A stretch of DNA of 32,247 nucleotides from the NCBI RefSeq assembly GCF_003350205.1, contig NZ_QLLC01000032.1, positions 1 through 32,247 of the forward strand. Reading direction: 5' to 3'. The stretch comes from Brevundimonas bullata. GTDB lineage: Bacteria; Pseudomonadota; Alphaproteobacteria; Caulobacterales; Caulobacteraceae. Each line of letters starts with the position of its first letter. Position 1 is the stretch's first letter. A program made the position numbers and the translations under genes. The notes beneath the pieces are model-generated. The model was not told where the DNA came from. It was given only the letters and a program-made list of their open reading frames with translations, and made no database searches. Below are positions 30,058-32,247 of this stretch, one piece after another.

Positions 30058-30303
30058 ATGTTCAAGCGTCTGTTTGTCGAGCATCCCGCGTCGGTGGGCG
30101 AGAGCTATTTCGAGCATATGGGCGTCGCTGCTTCGTTCGGCGGGGCGATGTTTCTCGGTTCGCTGGCCTGTTTCGTCCACGCCGTCTTTCCGGGTCTGTG
30201 CGTCAAGACGGGCAGCGGCGTCGTCACTACCCTTCATCGTCGCATGGTGACGCACCGGACCGACCCGGCGCGCGTTCCCGGCCCGGATCAGGCCCATGTT
30301 TGA
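30058..30303 (+). CDS. Small DUF6356-type protein
   Basis: About 81 residues with the pattern of the DUF6356 group: MFKRLFVEHPASVGESYFEHMG at the start, a hydrophobic segment GAMFLGSLACFVHAVFPGLC that is probably one membrane span, and a conserved TGSGVV-TLHRRM end. Function unknown. ATG 30058 follows CAGGAGA by five bases, a strong site. Its stop lies within the start of the aminotransferase gene (ATGTTTGA), so the two are translationally coupled. Confidence 0.8.
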   Translation: MFKRLFVEHPASVGESYFEHMGVAASFGGAMFLGSLACFVHAVFPGLCVKTGSGVVTTLHRRMVTHRTDPARVPGPDQAHV

Positions 30304-31477
30304 TCGTCTGCCGCCCGCGCGCACCGACTCCCTGATGCAGTTGGGCCTGCTGATGCAGGCCGACCCGCGCGCCGACAAGATCGACCTCGGCGTCGGCACT
30401 TATCGCGACGAGCGCGGCGCCATTCCGATCATGGCGGCGGTGAAGACAGCCGAGCAGACGATCCTGAACACGCAGACCTCCAAGGGCTATGTCGGCCCCG
30501 CGGGCGACATGGAATTCGCCCTTCGGCTTCAGGACGCGACCTTCCCCGGACTGGAGGCCGCCGCTGCGGGTCGGCTGGCGCGGATCCAGACGCCGGGCGG
30601 CACCGGCGCCCTGCGTCTGGCGCTGCAGTTGATCGCCCAGGCCAATCCCGGCGCCCATGTCTGGATCGGCACGCCGACCTGGCCGGCCCACCTGCCGCTG
30701 ATCGAGGCCGTAGGCCTGAAGGCGCAGACCTATTCCCATCTCGACACAGACGGTAACGCCAATGTCGAGGCGCTGAACGCCGCTCTGGCGCAGGCGCAGC
30801 CGGGCGATGTCGTTCTGCTGCACGGCTGCTGCCACAATCCAACCGGCGCGGACCTGCCGCTCGACGCCTGGCGCGAGGCCGCGATGGTCGCCGCGAACCG
30901 GGGGCTGACCCCGTTGATCGACCTGGCCTATCCCGGCCTCGGCGACGGCGTCGAAGAAGATGTCGCCGGCGTCCGCGCCTTGCTGGACGTGTGTGAGACC
31001 GCCCTGGTGGCCCTGTCCTGCTCCAAGAGCTTCGGTCTGTACCGTGATCGCGCCGGCATGCTGATGATGTTGAGCGGATCAGCCGCAACCGCCGCCAACC
31101 TGGGTCAGACCGCCGCCGGTCAGGCGCGGCTCCTGTGGTCGAACCCGCCGGATCATGGTGCGGCGGTGGTCAAGGCCGTGTTGTCCTCGCCTGAGCTGAC
31201 ACATCAGTGGCGGGCCGAGCTGGACGCCATGCGCGTGCGCGTCAACGCCGTCCGCACCCGTCTGTCGGGCATCCCGCTACAGCGACTGGATCTCAGCCGC
31301 CTGTCGCAGCAGCGCGGCATGTTCGCCCTCCTGCCCCTGTCCAGCGACCAGGTCCAAGCCCTGCGCGAGCGCCACGCCGTCTATGTGGACGCCTCGGGCC
31401 GTATCAATGTCGCGGGCCTCAACGACAGCAATTTCGCCCGCTTCGCGGCGGGCTTGGCTGACGTGGACCTTGCCTAG
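30296..31477 (+). CDS. Aromatic/aspartate aminotransferase (class I)
   Basis: About 393 residues of the class I PLP aminotransferases, TyrB/AspC subgroup. The N-terminal FDRLPPARTDSLMQLG and the DLGVGTYRDERG segment are typical; the GCCHNPTGAD motif binds substrate and cofactor, and K244 in SCSKSFGLYRDRAG forms the PLP Schiff base. It moves amino groups between aromatic amino acids or aspartate and 2-oxoglutarate. The TyrB-like assignment over AspC is moderate. It is coupled to the small upstream gene and probably controlled by the Lrp-type regulator. It ends convergent with the response-regulator gene, the stop codons overlapping. Confidence 0.9.
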   Translation: MFDRLPPARTDSLMQLGLLMQADPRADKIDLGVGTYRDERGAIPIMAAVKTAEQTILNTQTSKGYVGPAGDMEFALRLQDATFPGLEAAAAGRLARIQTPGGTGALRLALQLIAQANPGAHVWIGTPTWPAHLPLIEAVGLKAQTYSHLDTDGNANVEALNAALAQAQPGDVVLLHGCCHNPTGADLPLDAWREAAMVAANRGLTPLIDLAYPGLGDGVEEDVAGVRALLDVCETALVALSCSKSFGLYRDRAGMLMMLSGSAATAANLGQTAAGQARLLWSNPPDHGAAVVKAVLSSPELTHQWRAELDAMRVRVNAVRTRLSGIPLQRLDLSRLSQQRGMFALLPLSSDQVQALRERHAVYVDASGRINVAGLNDSNFARFAAGLADVDLA

Positions 31478-32136
31478 CCCAGCGCCGAGAGGCCGGGAAG
31501 ATCGGGCTGGGAGGAGCCGCGCTGCTGTTGCAGCGCGGCGGCTGCAGCCATGCGGCTGTGGACGCCCAGTTGTCGGAAGGCGGCGGTGAGGTGAACCTTC
31601 ACCGTGCTTTCGGAGATCATCAGGGCGCGCCCGATCTCCTTGTTCGACTTGCCGGCGGTCAGCAGCGTCAGGACCTGTCGTTGGCGGCAGGTCAACAGAT
31701 GAGGGCCGTCGTGACCGTCTGGGCGGGGCTCGGCCTGTAGATCGCAGACGGTCGACGGAATGTAGATGTTGCCGCCCAGCACGGACCTGAAGCTGGCCGC
31801 CATTTCGGCGGGGGCGCAGCGTTTGGAGACGAAGCCGTGGGCGCCGGCGGACAGGGCGCTGAAGACAGAGCGTCGCACCGGGGGCCAGGCCACGACAATG
31901 ACCTTCAGCTCCGGGTAGTGACGGCGCAGACGTCGAATTCCGTCCAGATTGCCCATGCCGGGAAGCTCGAGATCGATAGACAGCAGTTGTGTGTCAGGCG
32001 CAGAGGCGAGGCCCTTGAGCACGCCGCCGTAGTCGGCCTCCTCGCGGACGTCACCAGCGGCAAGATGGTTTTGAAGCGTCGCCACCAGCCCGGCGCGATA
32101 GAGGGGCTGGTCGTCCGCCACCATGAACCTTTCCAT
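31474..32136 (-). CDS. NarL/FixJ-family response regulator
   Basis: About 220 residues: a receiver domain and a LuxR-type helix-turn-helix. The acidic pair D8/D9, the phospho-acceptor D55 (LLSIDLELPG) and K105 (GFVSK) are present, but the usual Thr/Ser after strand 4 is Ala83 (VVAWPP). The HTH reads LTCRQRQVLTLL, then GKSNKEIGRALMISESTVKVHL. ATG 32136 gives MERFMVADDQP; ATG 32124 is also possible and is closer to an AAAGG. No histidine kinase is in the window. The gene is convergent with the aminotransferase gene, with a 4-bp overlap. Confidence 0.85.
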   Translation of the reverse strand: MERFMVADDQPLYRAGLVATLQNHLAAGDVREEADYGGVLKGLASAPDTQLLSIDLELPGMGNLDGIRRLRRHYPELKVIVVAWPPVRRSVFSALSAGAHGFVSKRCAPAEMAASFRSVLGGNIYIPSTVCDLQAEPRPDGHDGPHLLTCRQRQVLTLLTAGKSNKEIGRALMISESTVKVHLTAAFRQLGVHSRMAAAAALQQQRGSSQPDLPGLSALG

Positions 32137-32247
32137 TCTTCAGCCCGCAGCCCTTGTCTGGCAGATCTCCCCCGATTGCGATCGCCGCCTTTCCTAGGCT
32201 CAGGACCCATTGAATTGCGGCGTGCGATCTGATTCAGGCTCCTGAGG
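32137..32247. other. Control region upstream of the response regulator, window edge
   Basis: I see no gene in these last 111 bases. They would hold the promoter of the response-regulator gene on the minus strand and perhaps the start of a divergent neighbour beyond the window. No clear hexamers or strong palindromes stand out. Confidence 0.3.

Overview
The window is GC-rich (by eye about 65%) and looks chromosomal, probably from a Caulobacterales or Sphingomonadales-like alphaproteobacterium such as Brevundimonas or Caulobacter. This is inferred from TonB-dependent receptors (TBDRs) beside catabolic genes, a PQQ dehydrogenase with small cytochromes c, a DUF6356-type protein, heavy ATGA/GTGA gene overlaps, and codon use. 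No species can be named from the sequence alone. No tRNA, rRNA or CRISPR array was seen.

Region 1 (about 0.2-17.7 kb) is a catabolic island of unknown substrate. A small cytochrome c and a LysR regulator precede a tightly overlapping operon: aldehyde dehydrogenase, ThDP-dependent enzyme, CaiB/BaiF CoA-transferase, and CitE/HpcH-type CoA-ester lyase. After it come a large TBDR, a ThuA-like exported protein, an exported PQQ dehydrogenase, an anion:cation MFS symporter, a lipoprotein cytochrome c, a second TBDR that lacks a signal peptide, and an outer-membrane barrel protein. A plausible reading is uptake of an organic acid or alcohol, periplasmic oxidation by the quinoprotein with electrons passed to the small cytochromes, then cytoplasmic C-C cleavage, aldehyde oxidation and CoA-ester cleavage. 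The actual compound cannot be read from the sequence.

Region 2 (about 17.7-18.1 kb) is a scar: an 18-codon start of a lost gene and a deleted, frameshifted IS5-type transposase remnant. It separates the two catabolic islands.

Region 3 (about 18.2-27.7 kb) is a complete gentisate-forming and gentisate-degrading cluster. It holds an IclR regulator, a ferredoxin reductase, then divergently a Rieske oxygenase alpha subunit, beta subunit and ferredoxin (most likely salicylate 5-hydroxylase), gentisate 1,2-dioxygenase, fumarylpyruvate hydrolase, an aromatic-acid MFS transporter, a zeta-class GST maleylpyruvate isomerase and an alginate_export-type porin that ends at a clear terminator. Together these would take salicylate through gentisate, maleylpyruvate and fumarylpyruvate to fumarate and pyruvate. 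A 7-bp-arm palindrome directly before a perfect TTGACA box is a strong candidate IclR-family operator.

Region 4 (about 27.65-28.5 kb) is a second scar with an antisense coding-like fragment of unknown identity and an in-frame chimera joining part of a nitronate monooxygenase to the last strands of a TBDR.

Region 5 (about 28.6-32.2 kb) holds a LysR regulator overlapping an Lrp/AsnC regulator, a 15-bp Lrp-like palindrome, a DUF6356-type protein overlapping an aromatic/aspartate aminotransferase, and a convergent NarL-family response regulator.
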